DNA of 11,990 nt from Asaia bogorensis (lineage in GTDB: Bacteria; Pseudomonadota; Alphaproteobacteria; Acetobacterales; Acetobacteraceae): positions 1 to 11,990 of the forward strand of contig CAMCHA010000026.1 in the NCBI GenBank assembly GCA_945874515.1. Direction: 5' to 3'. How positions within the stretch are numbered: position 1 is the first letter of the stretch; each line of letters opens with the position of its first letter. The notes beneath the pieces were generated by a model, which made no database searches, was not told the origin of the DNA, and saw nothing but the letters and a program-made list of their open reading frames with translations. Both the position numbers and the translations under genes were made by a program. This document shows positions 5,725 to 11,990 of this stretch, piece after piece.

Positions 5725-6438
5725 ATGTCTGATACGGATGCGTTTGGGCGCGTGGTATTGAATTTGGCTGATGCCGTTGAAAACGGAGGCCCGATTGACC
5801 CTGTGGCGTCTCGCATCACGCCCGCCAATCAGGATGATGCCGAGGAATTGGCCGGCGCAGTTCTGGTGCAGCTCGGCTTCGTGCCCTGCGGCGTGCGGTT
5901 GGCGCCGGCGGCGGATGGCAGCCTGATCCCCGGGCCCATGCTGGAAGCGCGCTTTCTGGATGATGGCGCGGGGCTTTCGCTTGAAATCATGCGCCATGGC
6001 CGCGCGTCAGCCGCTTTGCTGGGCGTCTTGGGCGCGGCGTTGGAACCCGATGCCACGACGCCACCCGAAATCACCGCCCTGCACCCCGCGCTTGATGTGA
6101 GTGCTAGCCGCTTCACAAATGGCCCTCCGGATCGCTTTGCGGAAATCGCCGATCTGGCCGGGCTTGGGCTGCTGGTGCTGGGCAAGCGGCGGCCAGTACC
6201 CGAAGCGCTCAGCCGTGTCGCGTTGATTGAGGGCGAAGGCGCGCCGAAGGGCAGGCCCTGCGACCTGCACGCGGCCTTTGCGGCAGCTGCGGCTGAAGCA
6301 CGCAGGCTCGGCGGTTTGCCGGCGGGCGCGGTGCTGGTGGTGGCCGGGCTTGGCGCGCCGGTGCTGGGGCTGAAGGCTGGCGCGCGACTGACGGCGCGCT
6401 TCACCGGCATTGGCAAGGTCAGCGCCAGCTTCGGGTGA
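5725..6438 (+). CDS. Divergent fumarylacetoacetase/2-keto-4-pentenoate hydratase-fold protein
   Basis: The 237-aa protein resembles the MhpD/2-keto-4-pentenoate hydratase group of the fumarylacetoacetate hydrolase superfamily. The best match is the C-terminal half: ITALHPALDVSASRF (116-130), the Ala-rich helix around 183-196, then LPAGAVLVVAGLGAPVLGLKAGARLTARFTGIGKVSASF (198-236), which follows the family pattern of a Gly-rich turn, xGDxVxAxFxGLGxVSxxF. In family members acidic residues of a VExExAF segment and a Glu after the LHPA motif hold Mg2+. Here the corresponding places read SLEIMR (85-90) and LHPALD (119-124), so the first Glu seems to be Ser and the third Asp. Catalysis may be altered or lost. 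A good ribosome binding site (AGGGAG, about 6 nt before the ATG) and the 19-nt gap indicate co-transcription with fpr. Confidence 0.75.
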   Translation: MSDTDAFGRVVLNLADAVENGGPIDPVASRITPANQDDAEELAGAVLVQLGFVPCGVRLAPAADGSLIPGPMLEARFLDDGAGLSLEIMRHGRASAALLGVLGAALEPDATTPPEITALHPALDVSASRFTNGPPDRFAEIADLAGLGLLVLGKRRPVPEALSRVALIEGEGAPKGRPCDLHAAFAAAAAEARRLGGLPAGAVLVVAGLGAPVLGLKAGARLTARFTGIGKVSASFG

Positions 6439-6739
6439 GAGTATCGGCCAGCCGCGGCACCCTCAATCTTGCGCCAAAGCTGCAGATTGCCGTGAAAGCC
6501 GATTTTTGCGGCTGCATAAATTGCTTAAAATTAATTGAAGTAAATTTAGAAAAATATAAATAATAAATAGGTCATCACTGATATAAAAATGAGCTATTTG
6601 ATAATGCAAAGATGTGGTTTTTTATATATTCAAAATTTTACTTTACCTTTTTTTTGCCTTAATTCATTCTTGCGAGCCCTATTCTTTCCACAAATATTTT
6701 TGTTTGCATTCCAACCCCATTTCGACTATCGAGTTTACC
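6439..6739 (+). other. Intergenic region with an AT-rich island (about 25% GC at 6521-6720)
   Basis: Roughly 300 bp without a convincing gene. By hand count, 6521-6600 has 15 G/C in 80 and 6601-6720 has 35 in 120, against GC-rich genes on both sides. It contains A/T tracts, an 8-T run (6648-6655) and several possible -10-like boxes (TATAAA, GATAAT), but no single convincing promoter. A weak hairpin, AGCCG (6497-6501) with CGGCT (6509-6513), follows the hydratase-like gene without a T run. The region probably holds the transglycosylase promoter and may be a binding site for AT-tract proteins. Reading frames through it are Phe/Leu/Ile-rich, as expected from base composition alone. Confidence 0.6.
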
Positions 6740-7531
6740 ATGACGTCCACCAAAGCTTCGTCGGCACCCCCGGGCCGGCGATGTGGCGTGGTTCTCCAGC
6801 GTGCTTTGCTGCGGAGCGCCCGTCCCCCAAGGTTTCGTTTTTCCGGGTATTCGGCCCTCGCGGCCCTTAGCCTTTCCCTCCGCAAAGCGCGCCGCGCCTC
6901 GGCCATTCTACTTGTGCTGATTTTCGGCTTTCCTGGCATTGCCTGCGCCGAAATTCCCGCCCCCGTTACCCAGGCGCCAGATGCGCTGGCGCGCGATGCC
7001 TCCTCACCGCGGACCGCCTGCCTTGTTGCAGCACGCCAGGCCGAAATCACTCATGGCGTGCCGGAAGGGCTGCTGACAGCCATCGCGCTGAATGAAAGCG
7101 GCCTTCATGCCTATGCGCTTAATCTGCGTGGCCGCGCGTATTTCCCTAATAGCCGAGAGGAAGCACGCCACCTGCTTGTGGCCGCGGGCGGGCGCGGCAT
7201 GGCCGGGTGTTTCCAGATCAATGCCGGTGTTCATGTGGCCCGTGGCGATGATTGGCCGCTTGACCCGCCTCAGGCAGCGGATTGGGCGGCGCGCTACCTG
7301 GTGCGGCATTATGAAAATCAGGGCGATTGGGGCCGTGCGCTGCTGCGCTGGCATGGTGCGTCATCTTCGCGCACCGGCACCCAGATCATTTGCCGCGTGC
7401 ATAGCAAGCTGGAAGTGACGGCGCCGGGCAGCACCCTATTCGCCGATCGCTGCCGCCCCGGAACATCGCAATGGGCGCGCGTCAGGCAAAATGGCGCTGC
7501 CCATCTAGAAGTGGCGGAAGCCGTCGAATAG
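6740..7531 (+). CDS. Exported lytic transglycosylase-like protein (SLT domain)
   Basis: The 263-aa protein has a hydrophobic export segment ASAILLVLIFGFPGIACA (53-70) with likely cleavage before E71, then a lysozyme-like SLT domain (about 94-215). The catalytic Glu is E119 in LLTAIALNESG. The second SLT motif is GCFQIN (156-161), standing for the usual GLMQI. The third is AARYLVRHYENQGDWGRALLRWHG (183-206), standing for the usual AAxYL...ALxAYNAG. Such enzymes cleave peptidoglycan between MurNAc and GlcNAc in the periplasm, for wall turnover or to open the wall for an appendage. No partner machinery is visible. The start is uncertain: ATG 6740 leaves about 52 Arg-rich residues before the hydrophobic core and has no good ribosome binding site. 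A start at 6614 would add AT-rich codons, and a later start would give a normal signal peptide. Confidence 0.82.
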   Translation: MTSTKASSAPPGRRCGVVLQRALLRSARPPRFRFSGYSALAALSLSLRKARRASAILLVLIFGFPGIACAEIPAPVTQAPDALARDASSPRTACLVAARQAEITHGVPEGLLTAIALNESGLHAYALNLRGRAYFPNSREEARHLLVAAGGRGMAGCFQINAGVHVARGDDWPLDPPQAADWAARYLVRHYENQGDWGRALLRWHGASSSRTGTQIICRVHSKLEVTAPGSTLFADRCRPGTSQWARVRQNGAAHLEVAEAVE

Positions 7532-7545
7532 CGGGGGCCCCCTAT

Positions 7546-9126
7546 TCACGGCGCCGGCCGCACCCCCATCGCCAGCGTTCTTTCATCCATGCGCGGTTCG
7601 TGGCGCAGCCCTTTACGCAAACCCCAGGTGTTCAGATACTGCACCAATTGGATCAGTGGTTCTTCATCAGCATAACGGGCGATGGCTTCGTGCCAGATCT
7701 TCTCCCGCGCGGCATCATCCAGGGTGGCCGATCCGCGTGCGGCAAACTCATCGAAGACCGGGCTAGAAAACCGAGCATTATTGTTGGCGCCGGTCAGGCG
7801 CTGCCGGTCATTGGTTGCGACCGTATTGACCAGGAAGTTTGAAGCTTCTCCGGTGGAACTGCCCCAAGCGCCGATCTGCATGCCATATTCAATGCGCGCG
7901 CGGCGGGGGACAAAGGCTGTCCAAGGGGCGGCATCCACCGCGGTGCGAATGCCAATCCGCGTCCACATTTGCGCCACCGCCTGCGCCAGCCGCGCATCAT
8001 TCGGCCAGCGGTCATTGGGCGTGTTCAGCGTGATGCGGAAGCCATCCGGATAGCCAGCTTCGGCCAAAAGCCGCTTCGCACCATCAGGGTCAAAGCGCCG
8101 AGGCTTCACGGCAGGGTTATAGCCAAAGGTGCCTTCCGGCAGCCATTGCGCGGTGGCGGTCGCCGCCCCTTCCATCACGCGGTCCACCAGCGCATCGCGG
8201 TTGATCGCCATGGAAAGCGCGCGCCGGACGCGCACATCCTTCCAAGGGTTCACCGGCAAGGGCGTGCCGTTATTATCCGTGATCAGCGGCGTGCCGCCAT
8301 CGCGCGAATAATCGGGGGCCATATAGACGGTGCGCAGGCTCGGGATTTCCGTGACCGTCACGCGCGGGTCGCGCCTAAGCCTGGCCAGATCGCTGGTTGG
8401 GATTTGTTCAATGATGTCCACATCGCCGGCGAGCAAGGCCGCGGTGCGCGACGCATCATTCAGCAAAAAGCGCTGATTGGACCGCGCCCAAGGTTCTTTT
8501 TCGCCCCAATAGCCATCATGGCGGGCCAATTCCACCCGATCCCCAGAACGGTAGGAAAGCAGCCGATAAGGCCCGGTGCCGATGGCGGCCTTGCCGGAAT
8601 TGAAATCCTCACTGCTCGCACCTTCCGCCGCGTGGCGGGCGATGATGCAGACCGAAGCAAGGTCCAGCGGCATGAGCGGATGCGGCGCGCTGGTATGCAG
8701 GATCAGCGTATGCGGATCAGGCGTTTCCACCTTGGTGATGGCGCGCAGAAACCCGCCAAAGCCGCCCGGGCTATTCGGCACCCCGGCTTGCACGCGCGCG
8801 AAGGTGAAGACCACATCATCGGCCGTGAAGGGCTTGCCATCATGCCAGGTGACGCCCTTGCGCAGCTTGAACTCCCAGGAGGTTTCCGTCAGTACGCGCC
8901 AGGATTCCGCAAGCTGCGGGGATGGGCGCGATTGCCCATCACGGTCCACCAGCCGGTCAAAGATATGATTGGTCAGCGCGTTATTAGGCCCGACATTGTG
9001 GAAATGCGGGTCAATCGTCGTCACCGGCGCGCCAAGCCCAACCGTCAGCGTCTGCGCGCTTGGCGTGCCGATGGCGAAGGGCAGCGCGATCAGCGCAGCC
9101 AGCAGGGTTTTGGTGGGGTGGTTCAT
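7546..9126 (-). CDS. ABC-transporter solute-binding protein, family 5 (peptide/nickel type)
   Basis: The 526-aa periplasmic binding protein has an N-terminal signal peptide, MNHPTKTLLAALIALPFAIG plus TPSA, with likely cleavage after residue 24 and no lipobox Cys. The mature part opens TLTVGLGAPVTTIDPHF. The family-5 signature follows: SWEFKLRKGVTWHDGKPF and TADDVVFTFARV (about 83-112). Later landmarks are GTGPYRLLSYRSGD, VRRALSMAINRDALVDRVMEG and AKRLLAEAGYPDGFRI. The length is standard. Family members bring peptides, opines, glycosides or nickel chelates to an ABC importer; the ligand is not predictable here. No permease or ATPase gene is adjacent, so it is an orphan in this window. Start choice: GGGAGG lies 5 nt before the ATG at 9126; the in-frame ATG at 9153 lacks this. 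Its stop faces the transglycosylase stop across 14 bp. Confidence 0.92.
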   Translation of the reverse strand: MNHPTKTLLAALIALPFAIGTPSAQTLTVGLGAPVTTIDPHFHNVGPNNALTNHIFDRLVDRDGQSRPSPQLAESWRVLTETSWEFKLRKGVTWHDGKPFTADDVVFTFARVQAGVPNSPGGFGGFLRAITKVETPDPHTLILHTSAPHPLMPLDLASVCIIARHAAEGASSEDFNSGKAAIGTGPYRLLSYRSGDRVELARHDGYWGEKEPWARSNQRFLLNDASRTAALLAGDVDIIEQIPTSDLARLRRDPRVTVTEIPSLRTVYMAPDYSRDGGTPLITDNNGTPLPVNPWKDVRVRRALSMAINRDALVDRVMEGAATATAQWLPEGTFGYNPAVKPRRFDPDGAKRLLAEAGYPDGFRITLNTPNDRWPNDARLAQAVAQMWTRIGIRTAVDAAPWTAFVPRRARIEYGMQIGAWGSSTGEASNFLVNTVATNDRQRLTGANNNARFSSPVFDEFAARGSATLDDAAREKIWHEAIARYADEEPLIQLVQYLNTWGLRKGLRHEPRMDERTLAMGVRPAP

Positions 9127-9192
9127 CGCAGCCTCCCGGATGTTCTTGACCAAGACGCTAACCCAGCTTTACGGCAGAACGCCAGAGGCCCG

Positions 9193-9230
9193 AAAAAGAA
9201 AAAGCCGCGCTACCTTGGGGTAGCACGGCT
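9193..9230 (-). terminator. Rho-independent terminator of the sdh operon
   Basis: On the minus strand AGCCGTGCTACC (9230-9219) pairs with GGTAGCGCGGCT (9214-9203) around the loop CCAA, with one U-G wobble, giving a 12-bp stem. A T-rich tail TTTTTCTTTTT (9203-9193) follows. It starts about 20 bp after the sdhB stop. The wobble pairs only in the minus-strand RNA (it becomes a C/A mismatch on the other strand) and the T run lies only on that side, so it ends sdh transcription before the solute-binding-protein gene. Confidence 0.9.
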
Positions 9231-9250
9231 CTACCTGATCAAAAGGCTAC

Positions 9251-10033
9251 TCAGCCCTGGCGTTCCACCATCAGCTTCTTGATTTCACCAATTGCCTGCG
9301 CGGGATTAAGGCCCTTGGGGCAGGCGCGCGTGCAATTCATGATCGTGTGGCAGCGATAAAGCCGGAAGGGGTCTTCCAGATTATCCAAACGCTCCCCGGT
9401 TGCTTCATCGCGTGAATCGGCAATCCAGCGATAGGCCTGCAGCAGCACCGCCGGGCCCAGATACCGGTCCCCATTCCACCAATAGGACGGGCAAGACGTT
9501 GAGCAGCAGAAGCAAAGGATGCATTCCCAAAGCCCGTCCAGCTTCGCGCGTTCTTCCTTGGATTGCAGGCGTTCCGCATCCGGCGGTGGGGGCGTGTCTG
9601 ATTTCAGCCACGGCTCCACGCTGCGCAACTGCGCGTAGATTTGCGAGAGATCCGGCACCAAATCCTTCACCACCGGCATATGCGGCAGGGGGTTGATGCG
9701 TACATCGCCCTTCACTTCCTCAATGGGCTTGAGGCAGGCGAGCGTATTCAGCCCGTCAATATTCATCGAGCATGAACCGCAAATCCCCTCTCGGCAGGAA
9801 CGCCGGAAGGTGAGCGTGCTGTCCATCTCATTCTTGATCTTGATCAGCGCGTCCAGCACCATCGGCCCGCATTGGTCGAGATCAATTTCGAAAGTGTCAT
9901 TGCGCGGATTTTCGCCAGAATCCGGGTCCCAGCGATAAATCTTGAAATTCTTGACCTGTTTCGCGCCGGCGGGCGCCTTATGCGTCTTACCGGTGCCGAT
10001 GGTCGAATTCTTGGGCAGTGTGAACGTGGCCAT
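9251..10033 (-). CDS. sdhB: Succinate dehydrogenase iron-sulfur subunit
   Basis: The 260-aa subunit carries electrons from the flavoprotein to ubiquinone through three iron-sulfur clusters in complex II at the inner membrane. The [2Fe-2S] ligands are C80, C85, C88 (CREGICGSC) and C100. C171, C174, C177 and C181 in [17 protein letters not shown], with C228, C234 and C238 in [17 protein letters not shown], supply the [4Fe-4S] and [3Fe-4S] clusters. All expected cysteines are present. [20 protein letters not shown] and the ending AIGEIKKLM are classic. It starts 11 nt after the sdhA stop, and its ribosome binding site (AGGA) overlaps that stop codon, so it is co-translated with sdhA. An intrinsic terminator follows. 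Confidence 0.98.
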   Translation of the reverse strand: MATFTLPKNSTIGTGKTHKAPAGAKQVKNFKIYRWDPDSGENPRNDTFEIDLDQCGPMVLDALIKIKNEMDSTLTFRRSCREGICGSCSMNIDGLNTLACLKPIEEVKGDVRINPLPHMPVVKDLVPDLSQIYAQLRSVEPWLKSDTPPPPDAERLQSKEERAKLDGLWECILCFCCSTSCPSYWWNGDRYLGPAVLLQAYRWIADSRDEATGERLDNLEDPFRLYRCHTIMNCTRACPKGLNPAQAIGEIKKLMVERQG

Positions 10034-10044
10034 TTTTCTGAGTC

Positions 10045-11856
10045 CTAATACACGCGCGCCTTGGGGGGGAAGACCTGCACTTCATTGGTGAGCGTACGCA
10101 TCTTCACATCGCGGTAGTCCAGCTTGACCTCGCACTTTTCATTCATCCAAGCCAGCGTGTGCTTCATCCAATTAACATCATCGCGATCGGGGAAATCCTC
10201 ATGCGCATGGGCGCCGCGGCTTTCCTTGCGCGCGTCGCCACCAACAACCGTGGTCAGCGCATTGCCGATCAGGTTATCAAGCTCCAGCGCTTCCACCAGA
10301 TCGCTGTTCCAGATCAGGCTGCGGTCAGCGATTTTAATGTCGTTATAGCTGCCCGCAACCTGCGCCATTTTCGCGACCCCTTCCTTCAGCAATTCGGAAG
10401 TGCGGAACACCGCCGCATGGGTCTGCATGGTGCGCTGCATGGCCAGGCGCAGTTCGGCGACATTGGTGCCGCCCTTGGCGTGGCGCACGCGATCAAAGCG
10501 ATCCAGGCTGGACTCACCCGCCTTGGACGGCAGCGGTGGCTGGGAAGCACCCGGCTTGATGGTTTCCGCCGCACGATGCGCTGCCGCGCGGCCAAACACC
10601 ACCAGGTCAAGCAGCGAATTCGTGCCAAGGCGGTTCGCACCATGGACGGAAACGCAAGCGGCTTCACCCACCGCCATCAGGCCCTGCACCACGCGGTCCT
10701 GGTTCTTCGCAGTTGGGTTCAGCACTTCGGTGTGAATATTCGTGGGAATGCCGCCCATATTGTAATGCACGGTTGGCAGGATGGGGATCGGTTCCTTCGT
10801 CACATCCACGCCCGAGAAAATCTTCGCGGTTTCCGAAATACCCGGCAGGCGTTCATGCAGAATGGCCGCGCCCAGATGTTCCAGATGCAGATGGATGTGA
10901 TCACGCTCTGGCCCCACACCACGGCCTTCGCGGATTTCCATGGACATGGCGCGCGAAACCACGTCGCGGCTCGCCAAATCCTTGGCCGTCGGCGCATAGC
11001 GTTCCATGAAACGCTCGCCTTCCGAATTGGTCAGATAGCCGCCTTCACCGCGGGCACCTTCCGTAATCAGGCAGCCCGCGCCGTAAATCCCCGTCGGGTG
11101 GAATTGCACGAATTCCTGATCCTGCAAGGGCAGCCCCGCGCGCAGCACCATCCCGCCACCATCGCCGGTGCAGGTATGGGCCGAGGTGCAGGAGAAATAG
11201 GCGCGGCCATAGCCACCGGTCGCCAGCACCACGCTTTGCGCGCGGAAGCGATGGATGGAGCCATCTTCCAGGCACCAGGCGGTCACACCGCGGCACACGC
11301 CCTCATCATCCATGATCAGGTCAAGCGCGATATATTCAACAAAGAACTCGCAGCCATGCTTCAAGGATTGCTGATAGAGCGTATGCAGAATGGCGTGCCC
11401 CGTTCGGTCAGCCGCCGCGCAGGCGCGCATCGCCGGGGTCTTGCCGTAATCCTGCATATGGCCGCCAAAGGGGCGCTGATAGATGCGGCCATCTTCGGTG
11501 CGGCTGAAGGGCACGCCGTAATGTTCAAGTTCAATCACCGCGGGGATGGCTTCGCGGCACATATATTCGATGGCGTCTTGGTCGCCCAGCCAGTCAGACC
11601 CCTTAACGGTGTCATACATGTGCCAGCGCCAATCATCTTCGCCCATATTGCCAAGCGCGGCACCAATGCCGCCTTGGGCAGCAACCGTGTGGCTGCGTGT
11701 CGGAAAGACCTTAGTGATACAGGCGGTCTTCAGCCCTGCCGCCCCCATGCCGAAAGTGGCGCGCAGCCCGGCGCCGCCGGCGCCCACCACCACCACATCA
11801 TAGGTATGGTCCACAATCCGATAGGCGCCATTGGAAGGCTTGCTGATCGCATTCAT
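10045..11856 (-). CDS. sdhA: Succinate dehydrogenase flavoprotein subunit
   Basis: The 603-aa catalytic subunit of complex II oxidises succinate to fumarate with covalently bound FAD. The dinucleotide-binding loop [13 protein letters not shown] is at about 21-33. H56 in [13 protein letters not shown] is the FAD attachment histidine. The substrate-site stretches [20 protein letters not shown] and [20 protein letters not shown] follow, then [13 protein letters not shown] and the late [19 protein letters not shown]. The C-terminus [24 protein letters not shown] is typical of alphaproteobacteria. Length is normal and nothing is missing. The order sdhD-sdhA-sdhB matches the usual sdhCDAB operon. 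The ribosome binding site before ATG 11856 is poor (GATGAAG-like), and a 17-codon reading frame ends exactly over the start codon, raising the possibility of translational coupling. Confidence 0.98.
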   Translation of the reverse strand: MNAISKPSNGAYRIVDHTYDVVVVGAGGAGLRATFGMGAAGLKTACITKVFPTRSHTVAAQGGIGAALGNMGEDDWRWHMYDTVKGSDWLGDQDAIEYMCREAIPAVIELEHYGVPFSRTEDGRIYQRPFGGHMQDYGKTPAMRACAAADRTGHAILHTLYQQSLKHGCEFFVEYIALDLIMDDEGVCRGVTAWCLEDGSIHRFRAQSVVLATGGYGRAYFSCTSAHTCTGDGGGMVLRAGLPLQDQEFVQFHPTGIYGAGCLITEGARGEGGYLTNSEGERFMERYAPTAKDLASRDVVSRAMSMEIREGRGVGPERDHIHLHLEHLGAAILHERLPGISETAKIFSGVDVTKEPIPILPTVHYNMGGIPTNIHTEVLNPTAKNQDRVVQGLMAVGEAACVSVHGANRLGTNSLLDLVVFGRAAAHRAAETIKPGASQPPLPSKAGESSLDRFDRVRHAKGGTNVAELRLAMQRTMQTHAAVFRTSELLKEGVAKMAQVAGSYNDIKIADRSLIWNSDLVEALELDNLIGNALTTVVGGDARKESRGAHAHEDFPDRDDVNWMKHTLAWMNEKCEVKLDYRDVKMRTLTNEVQVFPPKARVY

Positions 11857-11906
11857 TGCTTCATCTCATCCTGCCAAGCGGCGGGGAATACGCCCCGGAC
11901 CCGCAT
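11853..11906 (-). CDS. Candidate 17-codon leader/coupling ORF between sdhD and sdhA
   Basis: Reading on the minus strand, GAGG (11914-11911) is followed 4 nt later by an ATG (11906) that opens [17 protein letters not shown] and ends in a TGA at 11855-11853. That stop overlaps the sdhA ATG as ATGA. The frame differs from both sdhD and sdhA. A 5-bp GC hairpin, CGGGG (11897-11893) with CCCCG (11886-11882), lies inside it. No protein function is suggested; if translated, its likely role is to deliver ribosomes to sdhA. The frame could be chance, given how short it is. Confidence 0.35.
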   Translation of the reverse strand: MRVRGVFPAAWQDEMKQ

Positions 11907-11923
11907 TAATCCTCAACCAAAAC

Positions 11924-11990
11924 TCAAAGCGCAATGCGCAAAACGCTCAGGGTTGCAGCGAGCCACATCAGCACGGCAAGCCCATTCACC
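11924..11990 (-). CDS. sdhD: Succinate dehydrogenase membrane anchor subunit, C-terminal end only
   Basis: Only the last 21 codons are present: VNGLAVLMWLAATLSVLRIAL, then TGA (11926-11924). This is a hydrophobic helix followed by a short end, as expected for the last membrane span of the small complex II anchor that helps bind haem b and ubiquinone. The identification relies mainly on position, 67 bp before sdhA in the conserved sdhCDAB order, plus the hydrophobic character. sdhC would lie further right, outside the window. Confidence 0.75.
   Translation of the reverse strand, partial: VNGLAVLMWLAATLSVLRIAL

Noticed and set aside
6497..6513. Hairpin after the hydratase-like gene as a terminator
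   Set aside because: The stem is only 5 bp and no T run follows; too weak to call.
6589..6870. 93-aa Phe/Leu-rich frame in the AT-rich island
   Set aside because: Its hydrophobic look comes from T-rich codons; it has no ribosome binding site and overlaps the transglycosylase start in another frame.
7969..9282. 437-aa plus-strand open frame
   Set aside because: It is antisense to the solute-binding protein and extends through the sdh terminator; Arg/His/Gly-rich with no domain.
1..11990. Defence system, CRISPR array, prophage, toxin-antitoxin pair, tRNA or integration site
   Set aside because: I looked for repeats, nuclease or helicase motifs, short paired toxin-like genes and tRNA-like sequences on both strands and saw none; the neighbourhood is housekeeping and metabolic.

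Overview
The window is ordinary GC-rich alphaproteobacterial chromosome. The probable source is the Rhodospirillales/Acetobacteraceae (Roseomonas-like). That call rests on the sdhD-sdhA-sdhB order, an ArsR-methyltransferase fusion in front of a methionine synthase, the type of the ferredoxin-NADP reductase, and general protein character; it is a judgement from memory, not a search. I found no phage, transposase, CRISPR, tRNA or rRNA, and no recognisable defence, secretion or biosynthetic system.

Layout. (1) 1-1618: a methionine-cycle locus on the minus strand. An ArsR-type regulator fused to a SAM-dependent methyltransferase (232-1173) is followed 10 nt later by the start of a homocysteine methyltransferase/MetH gene that runs off the left edge. 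A 9-bp perfect inverted repeat overlaps the regulator's probable promoter. A conserved-looking hypothetical gene with a CxCC motif (1274-1618) diverges from it. (2) 1661-3688, minus strand: an amidase and a phosphinothricin-acetyltransferase-like GNAT separated by 3 nt, then a 75-aa single-span membrane protein with its own strong ribosome binding site. (3) 3752-4060, minus strand: a self-contained unit made of a possible promoter, a 52-aa two-span membrane protein and an intrinsic terminator. (4) 4085-6438: a RimJ/RimL-type acetyltransferase (minus) diverges from a ferredoxin-NADP reductase plus a divergent fumarylacetoacetase/hydratase-fold protein (plus). (5) 6439-7531: a 200-bp stretch of about 25% GC precedes an exported lytic transglycosylase. 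(6) 7546-9126, minus strand: a solitary family-5 ABC solute-binding protein. (7) 9193-11990, minus strand: the end of a succinate dehydrogenase operon (sdhD tail, sdhA, sdhB) closed by a strong intrinsic terminator.

How the genes work together. SdhABD belong to complex II of the respiratory chain and TCA cycle. The regulator and MetH probably form an autoregulated SAM-cycle unit. The amidase and GNAT are probably co-translated. The other genes look like independent housekeeping or accessory units.

The most interesting signals are regulatory: the palindrome over the regulator promoter with a possibly leaderless start, and a 17-codon reading frame between sdhD and sdhA whose stop overlaps the sdhA start as ATGA. 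After those come the AT-rich island before the transglycosylase, and the apparently altered metal site in the hydratase-like protein.
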